This document shows, one piece after another, positions 41,091-51,182 of a stretch of DNA of 64,000 nucleotides; the first letter of the stretch is position 1; every line of letters starts with the position of its first letter. The stretch is taken from NCBI RefSeq assembly GCF_000009625.1, contig NC_002678.2, forward strand, positions 3,504,001-3,568,000, read 5' to 3'. The DNA is from Mesorhizobium japonicum MAFF 303099. GTDB lineage: Bacteria; Pseudomonadota; Alphaproteobacteria; Rhizobiales; Rhizobiaceae. Position numbers and translations under genes: made by a program. A model generated the notes under the pieces. The model searched no databases, was not told the origin of the DNA, and was given only the letters and a program-made list of their open reading frames with translations.

Positions 41091-42463
41091 CCGGAAGCTG
41101 GTCTCGCCTGCTGCGCAGCACGCCGTTCCGGCTCGCCCTGACATTCGGCTTCCTGTTCATGCTGGCCTTCGTGCTGTCGGGCGCCATCGTCTACCAGATG
41201 ATGAGCGCCGATCTTGCCGAACGGCTCGACGAGAGCATCAAGGAAACCTATTCGGTCGTCGCCGCCACCTATGCCGCGAACGATCTGGAGGACCTTGTCG
41301 CCACGATCGAAAGCCATGCGAAGCTCAGCCCGAAGAAAGAACAGCTGTTTTCGCTGACCGACCCGGCCGGGAACCACCTGGCCGGCAACTTCACCGCCAC
41401 CGGGCTTCCCGACGGGTTCTCGGGGTTCGACGCCGTGTTGCCAGGCGTGCCTCCGGATACGGAGTATCGCGCCTTTTCCGGTTCGGTCGGCGGCAACAAT
41501 CTGACGGTCGCCTTCAGCCTTTCCGAAACGGAGGAGCTGGAAACAGTGGCGATGATGAGCTTCGGCTGGGCAACCCTGATCATCACCGGACTGGCGGTCG
41601 CCGGCGGCGCCCTGCTTGCCTCGCGCGTCCAGCTCCGTCTCGATGGCATTGCCGCCACCATGGTCGATGTCTCGCATGGCCGGCTCGATACCCGCATTCC
41701 GCTGACCGGCACGGGCGACGACATCGACATCGTCTCCAGCCAGGTCAACGCGGCGCTCGATCGCCTGTCGGGCCTGGTGGACGGCATGAAGCAGGTCAGC
41801 GCCAACATCGCGCATGATCTGAAGACGCCGCTCAACCGGCTGCAGATGATCCTGGAAGGCGCCGCCGACAAGGCAGCGCGGGATCAGGACGTCTCCGACG
41901 ATCTGGCCGACGCGCGTGCGGAGGGCCATCAGATCAACGAGACCTTCGATGCGTTGTTGCGCATCGCTCAGATCGAGGCCGGTGCCCGCAAGGCGCGGTT
42001 CACCGATCTCGATCTCGGCGAGGTGCTGGAAATCATAGCCGAGATCTACACCGATGTAGCCGAGGACGACGGAAAGTCGCTGGTGTCGACGCAACTGCGT
42101 GAGACAGCAGACCCGATTCATGGCGATCGGGAACTGTTGACGCAGATGTTCGCCAATCTGGTCGAGAATGCGCTGCGCCATTGCCCGCCCGGGACGACCA
42201 TCAAACTGTCGGTGACGCGCCAGGCCGAGCGTGTCGTTGCCAGCGTCGCCGACAATGGACCCGGCATTCCTCCGGACGAGCGCGAACAGGTGTTTCAGCG
42301 GCTCTACCGGCTGGACCACAGCCGCTCGACGCCGGGCAACGGCCTTGGCCTCAGCCTGGTGCGGGCCATTGCCGATTTGCATGGCGCATCCATCGCCCTT
42401 GACGATTGTCAGCCTGGCCTCGCCGTGGTGGTGAGCTTTCCGCTGGTAAGATCGGCGGCGTGA
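41087..42463 (+). CDS. HAMP-domain sensor histidine kinase
   Basis: This 458-residue inner-membrane kinase has two transmembrane helices (residues ~14-38 and ~158-180) around a ~120-residue periplasmic sensor region, then a HAMP domain, a dimerisation/phosphoacceptor helix with His243 in NIAHDLKTPLNRL, and an ATPase domain with the N box (FANLVENALRHC), G1 (DNGPGIP) and G2 (GNGLGLSLV). All catalytic motifs are intact. The ligand is unknown; its placement before an exporter suggests it senses an envelope or antimicrobial stress, which is inference. Confidence 0.95.
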   Translation: MTGSWSRLLRSTPFRLALTFGFLFMLAFVLSGAIVYQMMSADLAERLDESIKETYSVVAATYAANDLEDLVATIESHAKLSPKKEQLFSLTDPAGNHLAGNFTATGLPDGFSGFDAVLPGVPPDTEYRAFSGSVGGNNLTVAFSLSETEELETVAMMSFGWATLIITGLAVAGGALLASRVQLRLDGIAATMVDVSHGRLDTRIPLTGTGDDIDIVSSQVNAALDRLSGLVDGMKQVSANIAHDLKTPLNRLQMILEGAADKAARDQDVSDDLADARAEGHQINETFDALLRIAQIEAGARKARFTDLDLGEVLEIIAEIYTDVAEDDGKSLVSTQLRETADPIHGDRELLTQMFANLVENALRHCPPGTTIKLSVTRQAERVVASVADNGPGIPPDEREQVFQRLYRLDHSRSTPGNGLGLSLVRAIADLHGASIALDDCQPGLAVVVSFPLVRSAA

Positions 42464-42597
42464 TAGGGCCGAAAGCTGGTGCCAGAAACTTACCAGAGCG
42501 CCAATAGCTTACGAAAGGGTATGAGGCCGGCGACCCGCCCGTAAGCTTGCAGCGGCATAATGAATGGACCCAACCGTCCATCGAAAGGCTGCGGAAA

Positions 42598-43203
42598 ATG
42601 AAAGACCTTTTTCGGAAAACCACCGGTATCTTGCCCGCTCTCGCCGTCGCGGCGTGCCTGGGCACGACAGCCCTCCTGGCTCCGGTGCTTGGCAGCCTGC
42701 CGGCCTCGGCCGCCGAGAAGCCCATCCAGCCGGAGAAGAACCCGCCGGGCGACATCCCCGATTCGCAGGTCTTCATCGACTACACCTCGCCGCTAGGGTT
42801 CACCCTGAAGGTGCCGGAAGGCTGGGCACGGTCGGACCGTGCCGACGGCGCAAGCTTCGTCGACAAGTTGGATGGCGTCGCGGTCACGGTTTCCAAGGCG
42901 GACGCCGCGCCCACTGTCGACAGCGCCAAAGCGGACTATGTCGCCAAGCTCGAGGCGGCCGGGCGTGCTGTGAAGGTCAGCGCGGTCAAGCAGGTCAAGC
43001 TGCCGGCCGGTACCGCGATCCGCATCGTCTACACATCGAACTCCGAGCCGAACGCGGTAACCAACCGGCAGGTTCGCCTCGAAAACGAACGCTACCTCTA
43101 TTTCAAGGACGGCAAGCTCGTTGCGCTCGAACTTTATGCACCCAAGGGCGCCGACAATGTCGATCAATGGCAATTGATGTCCAACTCGTTCCGGTGGAAG
43201 TGA
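42598..43203 (+). CDS. Secreted protein of the ABC exporter operon
   Basis: This 201-residue protein has a signal peptide (LPALAVAACLGTTALLAPVL, cleavage near SAAEK) and a mature domain with DYTSPLGFTLKVPEGW, DGASFVDKLDGVAVTVS and a closing strand NSFRWK. The pattern (a lipid- or protein-binding half-barrel starting FTLKVPEGW) resembles PsbP/Mog1-like domains. ATG 42598 is chosen because it places the signal at the N-terminus. The following ABC gene begins only one base after its stop, so it belongs to the same operon and probably works with the exporter in the periplasm. Confidence 0.8.
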   Translation: MKDLFRKTTGILPALAVAACLGTTALLAPVLGSLPASAAEKPIQPEKNPPGDIPDSQVFIDYTSPLGFTLKVPEGWARSDRADGASFVDKLDGVAVTVSKADAAPTVDSAKADYVAKLEAAGRAVKVSAVKQVKLPAGTAIRIVYTSNSEPNAVTNRQVRLENERYLYFKDGKLVALELYAPKGADNVDQWQLMSNSFRWK

Positions 43204-43204
43204 G

Positions 43205-43867
43205 ATGCACGCGCTGGACGCGCATGAGATCTATCGCTTTTTCCATATAGGCGACGACGAGACGGCCGCCTTGCGAGGCGTCAGTTTCCACATCGCCGCA
43301 GGCGAGATCGTCGCCCTGGTCGGACCATCCGGCAGCGGCAAATCCACCTTGCTGGCCTGTGTGACCGGCCTCGATGAACCGGATGGCGGCTATGTCGAGG
43401 TGGGCGGCGTTCGGCTGACGCGGCGACCGGAAGCGTATCGCACGCGCGTTCGCGCCGCCAGCTTCGGCATTCTGCTGCAGTCGGGAAACCTGTTCGGCCA
43501 CCTGAACGTCGAGCAGAACCTTCGATTGCAGATGCTGCTGGCGAACAAGCCGGACGACCGGCGAATGGCCGGCCTGCTGGAAAGTGTCGGCCTTTCGCAT
43601 CGCGCCCGCGCTTTTCCGACCGAGCTGTCCGGCGGCGAGACCGCGCGCGCCGGTCTTGCCGTGGCACTGGCCGCCGATCCGCCGATCCTGATTGCCGACG
43701 AGCCGACCGCGGAGGTCGATAGCGAGACCGAATCCCGGCTGATCGCCCATTTCGAGGCGCGGCGCGACGCCGGACTGGCGACGCTGCTGGCCACCCACAG
43801 CAAGGTGCTGGCGCAGAGGGCCGATCGCATCATCAGGCTGAAGGATGGGAGGATCGCCCGTGGCTGA
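43205..43867 (+). CDS. ABC transporter ATP-binding protein 1 (LolD/MacB-like)
   Basis: This 220-residue ATPase shows Walker A GPSGSGKST, Q-loop in GILLQSGNLF, signature ELSGGETARAGLA, Walker B ILIADEPTAEVDS and the H-loop in LATHSK. All elements are intact, although the signature has Glu after the LSGG, a variant. It belongs to the LolD/MacB/FtsE family that drives FtsX-type permeases rather than channel importers. Its end overlaps the second ATPase gene. Two different ATPases serving one permease suggests they form a heterodimer. Confidence 0.93.
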   Translation: MHALDAHEIYRFFHIGDDETAALRGVSFHIAAGEIVALVGPSGSGKSTLLACVTGLDEPDGGYVEVGGVRLTRRPEAYRTRVRAASFGILLQSGNLFGHLNVEQNLRLQMLLANKPDDRRMAGLLESVGLSHRARAFPTELSGGETARAGLAVALAADPPILIADEPTAEVDSETESRLIAHFEARRDAGLATLLATHSKVLAQRADRIIRLKDGRIARG

Positions 43868-44543
43868 AACGCTCGTCGTCGCAAAGGGCCTCGGACGAGA
43901 CTTCCGGGATGGCAACGCCGGCCGGATCAGCGTGCTGCGCGATGTCGACTGCGAGATCGCGTCGGGTGCACGCATCGCTCTCGTCGGACCTTCCGGCAGC
44001 GGCAAGACGACACTGCTGCATATTCTCGGCGGCCTCGACCGGCCGACGGCCGGTACCGTCGAATGGCCGGGACTGGGTTCATTCGAAACTCTGAGGCCAC
44101 GCCAGATCGGCTTCGTGTTCCAGTCGCCCAGCCTGTTTCCTGCCCTCACCGCGGTCCAGAATGTCGGCCTGCCCATGCTGCTGGCCGGCGAGAATGTCGG
44201 CGCCAGCGACATCGGGGCATCGCTTCTGCAATCGTTCGGCCTTGGCGAACTCGGCGATAAGCTGCCGGAGGAACTGTCCGGCGGCCAGGCCCAGCGCATT
44301 GCCATGGCGCGCGCTCTGGCCATAGGTCCGAAGCTTGTGCTGGCCGATGAGCCGACGGGGCAGCTGGACAGCCGAACGGCGCTGCGCTTCTTCGACGCCG
44401 TGTTCGACCGTCTGGAAGGCACCGACATCGCCCTGGTCGTAGCCACACATGACGAAGCCGTGGCCAACCGCATGGCGACGCGCTGGACGATGGATCACGG
44501 CCGGCTCACCACAGGGCATCGGCCCGGGGCGGCTGCCGCATGA
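43860..44543 (+). CDS. ABC transporter ATP-binding protein 2 (LolD/MacB-like)
   Basis: This 227-residue ATPase shows Walker A GPSGSGKTT, Q-loop in GFVFQSPSLF, signature ELSGGQAQRIAMA, Walker B LVLADEPTGQLDS and the H-loop in VATHDE. It is the more canonical of the pair. The GTG at 43860 has a GGGAGG ribosome-binding site 7 bases upstream and is preferred over the in-frame ATG at 43845. It overlaps the first ATPase gene by 8 bases and overlaps the permease start by four (ATGA). Confidence 0.92.
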   Translation: MAETLVVAKGLGRDFRDGNAGRISVLRDVDCEIASGARIALVGPSGSGKTTLLHILGGLDRPTAGTVEWPGLGSFETLRPRQIGFVFQSPSLFPALTAVQNVGLPMLLAGENVGASDIGASLLQSFGLGELGDKLPEELSGGQAQRIAMARALAIGPKLVLADEPTGQLDSRTALRFFDAVFDRLEGTDIALVVATHDEAVANRMATRWTMDHGRLTTGHRPGAAAA

Positions 44544-47194
44544 TCATCCTGCTGTGGATTCGTGGTGTGCTTGCCCGCCGCTTCCTGCGCGTGGCCGGTG
44601 CCGCCGCCGGCATCGCGCTGACGGTCGCTCTGCTCGCCACGATGGCGCTCTTCCTCGCCAGCGCCGGTGCATCGATGACCGTGCGGGCCGTATTGGCAGT
44701 TCCAATCGACTGGCAGGTGCAGGTGATTTCCGGTGTCGATCCCGACCTCGTCGGCAAGGCGCTGACGGACGCTGCTCCGGTCACGGCCGTGCATCCGGTC
44801 CGCTATGCCGATGTCGCCGGCTTCGAGGCACAGACCGGCGGCACGACCCAGACCACGGGGCCTGGTCAGGCGGCTGCTTTCGACAGCCAGTATTCCAGCG
44901 ATTTCCCGGCGGAAATCCGCTCGCTTTCCGGCACCCTCGACGGCGCGCTGATTGCCCAGCAGACAGCCGCCAACCTCCATGTCGGTCCTGGCGACACTGT
45001 CTCGGTCCGGCGGATCGGCCTGCCGCCGGCAGAGGTCAGGATTGCCGGCGTGGTCGACCTCCCGGACGCCGACGCTTTGTTCCAGGCCGTCGGCCTGCCG
45101 CCCCAGGCAGCGCCACAGGCTCCACCCGACAATGTCCTCATCCTGCCACAGGAAGCCTGGCGGCAATTGTTCGATCCGCAGCAGAAGGCGCGCCCCGACA
45201 CCACCCGGCTGCAATTGCATGTGCGGCTGGCCCACAAGGCGCTGCCGCCGGATCCCGTCACGGCCTATACTTTTGTCACCGCCGCCCAGCACAATCTCGA
45301 GGCGCGGGTCGCCGGTCAGGCGCTGGTGGCCGACAATCTCGGTTCGCGCCTCGGGGCGGTCCGCGAGGATGCGCTGTACGCCTCCGTCCTGTTCCTGTTT
45401 CTCGGGCTGCCCGGCGTCGCGCTGGCGGTTGCGCTTACCTTTGCCGTCACCGCCTCCAGTGCGGCACGCCGGCGCACGGAGCAGGCGCTGCTTCGCGTCC
45501 GCGGCGCGACGACCAAAGCCATCCTGTTGCTGTCCGCCACGGAAGCCGCTGTCGCGGCCATCGCAGGCACCGCGATCGGCATGGCTGCGGCATCGCTGCT
45601 TGCCATTATCGTTCCGGGTCTCGGGGCGGTGCTTGGCGTCAACGTGCCGACGCTGCTCCTTGTCGCCTTGTTCGGGCTGCTGGTCGGGTTCATCGCCTTT
45701 CTCTACCCGGCGTGGCGGGACGCGCGCTGGGCGACCGTGACCGCGGCACGGCGGACCGTGAGCCGGCCGGGCGCGCCGCTCTGGCAGCGCCTTTGGCTGG
45801 ACATGCTGCTGCTCGCCGCAGCGGGGTTGTTCTTCTGGCAATCGGCGAGTACCGGATACCAGATCGTGCTTGCGCCCGAAGGCGTGGCGGCGACAGCGGT
45901 GGACTACAAGGCATTCGTCGCGCCGGCCTTGTTCTGGCTTGGCACGGCGCTGCTGACAATCAGGCTGTCGGCCACGGTGATCGCGCGCAATGGCGCGCTC
46001 CTGCGCATGATTGTTGCCCCGGCATCGGGGGCACTGGCGCCCATTGTGTCGGCCGCCCTGTCGCGGCAAGCGGGGCGGCTGACGATCGGCATTGCGATGA
46101 CCGCGCTGGCCATCTCCTTCGCCACGTCGACCGCCATCTTCAACACCACCTACAATGCCCAGGCGCGCATCGACGCCGAGCTGACCAACGGCTCCGACGT
46201 CACCGTCTTCGGCACGACGGACAGGCCGGCCGGAGCGCACCTTGCGGCACTCGCCTCGCTGCCCGAAGCGGCAACGGCCGAGCCCATGCAGCATCGTTTT
46301 GCCTATGTCGGCGCGGACCTGCAGGATCTTTATGGCATCGATCCCGCCCGCATCGGACGCGCCACCGGTCTTTCCGATGCCTATTTCAGTGGCGCCAGCG
46401 CGGCGGGCACGCTCGCCCTGCTCGCCGCGACGCCGGACGGCGTTCTGGTCTCGGAAGAGACCGTGCAGGATTTCCAGCTCCAGCAGGGCGATACGATCAA
46501 TTTGCGGCTCATCGATGCCAGGGATCACCAGTATCATCCCGTGGCCTTCAAATTCATCGGCGTCGCCCGCGAATTTCCGACCGCGCCGAAGGATTCCTTC
46601 CTTGTCGCCAATTCGGCCTATGTGGCCGGGATGACCGGCTCCGATGCGTCCGAATACGTGCTCATGCGGGCCAGGGCCGATCCTGCCGCATTGGCCCGGC
46701 AGGTTTCGTCGGCGCTGACCTCCGATCCGTCGCTGAAGGTGGCCGACATCGGCCAGGCCGCTCATCTCATCGGCTCGAGCCTGACCGCGGTCGATCTCGC
46801 CGGATTGACGACAATCGAACTGGGCTTTGCGGTGGTCATGGCGGCCGCCGCCGCCGGGTTGATGCTGGCCCTGGGGTTCTTCGAGCGTCGCCGGCCTTTC
46901 GCCATCCTGGCCGCGATCGGCGCCAAACCGCGCCAACTCGCGGCCTTCCTGTGGAGCGAAGGTCTGCTGGTCCTCGTCGGCGGCATGACGTTCGGCCTGC
47001 TTTCTGGCCTGTTGACGGCATGGATGCTGGTCAAGCTGTTGACCGGCGTTTTCGATCCGCCACCCGAAGCACTGTCGATCCCCTGGCTTTATCTGGCGGT
47101 CATGCTCGGTCTCGTCGCCGCTTCGGTGGCTGCCGCCGTTTGGTCCGCCAAGCCGTCGGCGGAACAGGCAGCGGAACAGCTGCGCGATTTGTGA
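44540..47194 (+). CDS. Long FtsX-type ABC permease
   Basis: This 884-residue permease starts with a membrane helix (residues ~20-43), a large periplasmic domain (~45-285), a first FtsX membrane block (~285-405, including YASVLFLFLGLPGVALAVAL and RRRTEQALLRVRGATTKAIL), more membrane helices, a second periplasmic region, and a final FtsX block (~755-884, with ERRRPFAILAAIGAKPRQLA). Having two FtsX blocks means one chain supplies both halves, matching the two different ATPases encoded just upstream. Such systems export or extract substrates from the inner membrane toward the outside. The substrate is unknown; a role under control of the upstream kinase is likely. Confidence 0.9.
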   Translation: MIILLWIRGVLARRFLRVAGAAAGIALTVALLATMALFLASAGASMTVRAVLAVPIDWQVQVISGVDPDLVGKALTDAAPVTAVHPVRYADVAGFEAQTGGTTQTTGPGQAAAFDSQYSSDFPAEIRSLSGTLDGALIAQQTAANLHVGPGDTVSVRRIGLPPAEVRIAGVVDLPDADALFQAVGLPPQAAPQAPPDNVLILPQEAWRQLFDPQQKARPDTTRLQLHVRLAHKALPPDPVTAYTFVTAAQHNLEARVAGQALVADNLGSRLGAVREDALYASVLFLFLGLPGVALAVALTFAVTASSAARRRTEQALLRVRGATTKAILLLSATEAAVAAIAGTAIGMAAASLLAIIVPGLGAVLGVNVPTLLLVALFGLLVGFIAFLYPAWRDARWATVTAARRTVSRPGAPLWQRLWLDMLLLAAAGLFFWQSASTGYQIVLAPEGVAATAVDYKAFVAPALFWLGTALLTIRLSATVIARNGALLRMIVAPASGALAPIVSAALSRQAGRLTIGIAMTALAISFATSTAIFNTTYNAQARIDAELTNGSDVTVFGTTDRPAGAHLAALASLPEAATAEPMQHRFAYVGADLQDLYGIDPARIGRATGLSDAYFSGASAAGTLALLAATPDGVLVSEETVQDFQLQQGDTINLRLIDARDHQYHPVAFKFIGVAREFPTAPKDSFLVANSAYVAGMTGSDASEYVLMRARADPAALARQVSSALTSDPSLKVADIGQAAHLIGSSLTAVDLAGLTTIELGFAVVMAAAAAGLMLALGFFERRRPFAILAAIGAKPRQLAAFLWSEGLLVLVGGMTFGLLSGLLTAWMLVKLLTGVFDPPPEALSIPWLYLAVMLGLVAASVAAAVWSAKPSAEQAAEQLRDL

Positions 47195-47279
47195 GGCCAA
47201 GCGTCGACTTACCTATTTGTAAAGTTGCGGCCAGCCCCTCGACAACTCCACGGCCTAAGCTCGTTTTGTCTCTCGCTGG

Positions 47280-47357
47280 CGCAAATCCAGGAAAAGCGCG
47301 GTGTGGTTTTCGGGGAAAGCGCGGAGCGCCTTCCCTTGGGAATTGCGTCGAAACGAA
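47280..47357. repeat. GCAATTCC-type palindromic intergenic repeat, enlarged
   Basis: The block begins GCAAATCCAGGAAAAGCG and ends TTCCCTTGGGAATTGCGTC, with GTTTTCGGGGAAAGCGC between. The outer parts match the repeat at 48380-48424, but this copy has an extra ~30-base stretch in the loop. It lies upstream of the DUF1344 gene, after the permease stop. Confidence 0.65.
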
Positions 47358-47450
47358 GAGGCAGATCCGGCGGCCAAACGGCCCGGATACCGGAGCCGCT
47401 CCAGGCCAATAGCCAGCGGCTTCACAACCAAGTCAAACGGGAAAAAGACC

Positions 47451-47705
47451 ATGAAGAAGTCAGCTATCGCAGCCGCAATGATACTCGCCGTCATATCCTC
47501 GACCGGTGCTTTCGCCGAGGCGGCCACCGGCACCATTGCCAGCATCGACAAGAAGGGCGACTCCATCACGCTTTCCGACGGCAAGACCTTCGTGCTGCCG
47601 GAAGGCATCGAGGCCGAGACGCTGAAGGTCGGCGAGAAGGTGGTGGTGACCTATTCGACCAAGGCCGGTAAGCTGGCGGCATCGAGCATCAAGCCGGCTA
47701 AATAG
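47451..47705 (+). CDS. DUF1344 domain protein, exported
   Basis: This 84-residue protein has a signal peptide (AIAAAMILAVISSTGAFA, cleavage after AFA) and a mature domain TGTIASIDKKGDSITLSDGK ... GEKVVVTYSTKAGK, the DUF1344 pattern of a small OB-like beta barrel. Function is unknown; these proteins are periplasmic. ATG 47451 follows AAACGGGAAAAAGACC. It is convergent with the Lrp-family gene with a hairpin between them. Confidence 0.87.
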   Translation: MKKSAIAAAMILAVISSTGAFAEAATGTIASIDKKGDSITLSDGKTFVLPEGIEAETLKVGEKVVVTYSTKAGKLAASSIKPAK

Positions 47706-47723
47706 ACGCCACGTGGCCCAATT

Positions 47724-47754
47724 CCGTCGGCAGCGGTCTCGACCGCTGTCGGTG
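47724..47754. terminator. Bidirectional terminator hairpin
   Basis: CCGTCGGCAGCGGT pairs with ACCGCTGTCGGTGG around a CTCG loop, with G-U pairs near the outer end. It lies between the convergent DUF1344 and Lrp-family genes. No long T run follows, so it may rely on Rho or act as a pause and processing site. Confidence 0.6.
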
Positions 47755-47846
47755 GGTTCGGCGTCTTGAGGTATTCCGGTGATCAGGCGATCGAACTGGG
47801 CGTGGGCACCCTGCCGGGTTTTTGCAAATCGGTACGGGCTTGTCGC

Positions 47847-48275
47847 TCACCGATCGATCCGCGTCGACAAAATGATCGACGATGAGGTCCGCTCGACCCC
47901 GTCCATGGCGCCGATCTGGTCGAGCAGCGCGTCTAGGTCGCGGATCGACGGCGCGTCGACGATGACGATCATGTCGAAATTGCCGCTCACCGAATGCAGC
48001 GTCCTGACCGGCGGCAGCGCCTGCAGGGCGCGCACCACCTTGTCGGCGAGCTTGGGCGTGACGGTGAGCAACACATGCGCCTTGACCAGGCCCTGTTCAT
48101 AGTCGGCGGAGAGCTTGACGCCATACCCTGATATGATGCCGCGCTGCTCCAGCCGCTCGATCCGGCTCTGCACCGTGGTGCGCGACACGCCGAGACGCCG
48201 CGCCAGTTCGGCCGTCGAAGCACGGGCGTTGGAACGCAGCAGGGAAAGCAGCGCCTGTTCGGCTTCACTGAGCAT
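47847..48275 (-). CDS. Lrp/AsnC family transcriptional regulator
   Basis: This 142-residue protein has the N-terminal winged helix (SEAEQALLSLLRSNARASTA, recognition helix VSRTTVQSRIERLEQRG) and the C-terminal RAM/AsnC effector domain (VKAHVLLTVTPKLADKVVRA, GNFDMIVIVDAPSI). It should form octameric or dimeric rings that bind an amino acid. It is divergent from the saccharopine-dehydrogenase-like gene, so it probably controls that gene and itself in response to lysine or a related amino acid. The GCAATTCC-type repeat lies in the shared region. Confidence 0.93.
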   Translation of the reverse strand: MLSEAEQALLSLLRSNARASTAELARRLGVSRTTVQSRIERLEQRGIISGYGVKLSADYEQGLVKAHVLLTVTPKLADKVVRALQALPPVRTLHSVSGNFDMIVIVDAPSIRDLDALLDQIGAMDGVERTSSSIILSTRIDR

Positions 48276-48379
48276 TTTGACAAATCCCTTCGGCGGATCG
48301 ACTAAAGATAGGGTTCACTCTGCCAGATTTCACGCTTCCTTTCGACAGGCAAGCTGCGATGATTCCCGCCAATTCGTGA

Positions 48380-48424
48380 GCAATTCCAGGAAAAGCGTGA
48401 AGCGGTTTTCCCTAGGGAATTGCG
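48380..48424. repeat. GCAATTCC-type palindromic intergenic repeat
   Basis: GCAATTCCAGGAAAA and TTTTCCCTAGGGAATTGC form an inverted repeat around GCGTGAAGCGG. It lies between the divergent Lrp-family and saccharopine-dehydrogenase-like genes, about 30 bases before the latter's start, so it may form part of that 5' UTR. A longer relative is at 47280-47357. This is a familiar type of dispersed repeat in rhizobial genomes. Confidence 0.75.
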
Positions 48425-48453
48425 TAAATCGAAACTGGCAGGGGTATTTGACC

Positions 48454-49557
48454 ATGAACAACATCGTTATCGTCGGCGCCGGCAAGATCGGCTCGACCAT
48501 CGCCGGAATGCTCGCCGCGACCGGCGACTACCGCGTCACTCTCGTCGACCGCTCGGCGGCGCAGCTCGCCGCGGCCGAAGTCCCCGCCGGCGTCGAGACG
48601 CTCGAGCTCGACATTGCCGCTCCCGGCACGCTTGAGGCAGCCTTAACCGGCAAGTTCGCCGTGCTGAGCGCCGCCCCCTTCCATCTCACCACGCGCATCG
48701 CCGAAGCTGCGGCCAGTACCGGCGTGCATTATCTCGACCTCACCGAGGATGTCGTCTCGACCCGCCGCGTCAAGGAGCTGGCGCGTTCGGGCAAGAGCGC
48801 CTTCATCCCGCAATGCGGGCTGGCGCCGGGCTTCATCTCGATCGTCGCCAATGATCTGGCCAGCCGCTTCGACACGCTGGAAAGCGTGCGCATGCGCGTC
48901 GGCGCGCTGCCGCAATACCCGTCCAATGCGCTGAACTACAATCTGACCTGGAGCACCGACGGCGTCATCAACGAATATTGCGAGCCCTGCGAGGCGATCG
49001 TCGAGGGCGAGCTGATCGAGGTGCCGCCACTGGAAGAGCGCGAGGAATTCTCGCTCGACGGCGTCACCTACGAGGCGTTCAACACCTCGGGCGGGCTCGG
49101 CACCTTGGCCGAGACGCTGAAGGGCAAGGTGCGCACGCTGAACTACCGCACCATCCGCTATCCCGGCCACGCCGCCATCATGAAGGCGCTGCTCAACGAT
49201 CTCGGCCTGCGCCACCGCCGCGACGTGCTGAAGGACATTTTCGAAAGCGCGCTGCCGGCGACGCTGCAGGACGTGGTCATCGTCTTCGTCACCGTCTCCG
49301 GCCGCCGCAACGGCCGCCTGCTGCAGGAAACCTATGCCAACAAGATCTACTCGCAGCGCGTCGGCAACCAGGTGCGCAGCGCCATCCAGATCACCACGGC
49401 GTCCGGCATCTGCGCCGTGCTCGACATGCTGGCCGACGGCAGCCTGCCGGCGACCGGCTTCGTCAAGCAGGAAGACATCGCGCTGGATGCCTTTCTGGCC
49501 AACCGCTTCGGCCGAGCCTATGCCCAGCATGAGATGGTGAGCCGGCTGGCGAGCTGA
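48454..49557 (+). CDS. Saccharopine dehydrogenase family protein (lysine 6-dehydrogenase-like)
   Basis: This 367-residue oxidoreductase has an N-terminal Rossmann fold NNIVIVGAGKIGSTIAGML (GxGxxG at residues ~8-13) with Asp in VTLVDRSAA as the NAD(P)-choosing residue, then the catalytic-domain markers CGLAPGFISIVANDL and NTSGGLGTLAETLKGKVRTL. Its length and the TLNYRTIRYPGHA segment resemble lysine 6-dehydrogenases rather than full saccharopine reductases. It would oxidise lysine to a semialdehyde precursor in lysine breakdown. ATG 48454 has CAGGGG upstream; the much longer upstream frame is discarded. It is divergent from an Lrp regulator, consistent with amino-acid control. Confidence 0.85.
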   Translation: MNNIVIVGAGKIGSTIAGMLAATGDYRVTLVDRSAAQLAAAEVPAGVETLELDIAAPGTLEAALTGKFAVLSAAPFHLTTRIAEAAASTGVHYLDLTEDVVSTRRVKELARSGKSAFIPQCGLAPGFISIVANDLASRFDTLESVRMRVGALPQYPSNALNYNLTWSTDGVINEYCEPCEAIVEGELIEVPPLEEREEFSLDGVTYEAFNTSGGLGTLAETLKGKVRTLNYRTIRYPGHAAIMKALLNDLGLRHRRDVLKDIFESALPATLQDVVIVFVTVSGRRNGRLLQETYANKIYSQRVGNQVRSAIQITTASGICAVLDMLADGSLPATGFVKQEDIALDAFLANRFGRAYAQHEMVSRLAS

Positions 49558-49563
49558 ACTCTT

Positions 49564-49708
49564 CACCCTCCCCTTTGTGGGGGGGTCGGCTCGCAATCGG
49601 AGCGAAGCGGAGATTGCGGGACGGGGTGGGGGTGAGCGCCGACGATCGGAGAAGACCCCCCACCCCGCTCCGCTTCCCGGATCGACCCTCCCCACAAGGG
49701 GGAGGGTA
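49564..49708. repeat. Inverted pair of GC-rich palindromic repeats
   Basis: ACCCTCCCCTTTGTGGGG at the left and CCCTCCCCACAAGGGGGAGG at the right face each other; inside, GGGACGGGGTGGGGGT pairs with CCCCCCACCCCGCTCC. This block occupies the whole 157-base space between convergent genes (saccharopine-dehydrogenase-like and lpd) and can act as a two-way terminator. It is reminiscent of the pair at 7770-7934 without being a close copy. Confidence 0.7.
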
Positions 49709-49714
49709 AAACCT

Positions 49715-51109
<1,395 letters not shown>

Positions 51110-51182
51110 GGGGTCACCTCCATCGGTCGCCTTGCCTTCGTGCCGTATCGCTTACGTCTAGGATTGGCCGAGGCGCTCGCGC

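Noticed and set aside
44495..47200. A 901-residue minus-strand open frame opposite the permease
   Set aside because: It is rich in Arg, Gly and Gln without motifs, while the plus strand has a clear FtsX permease with overlapping operon junctions.
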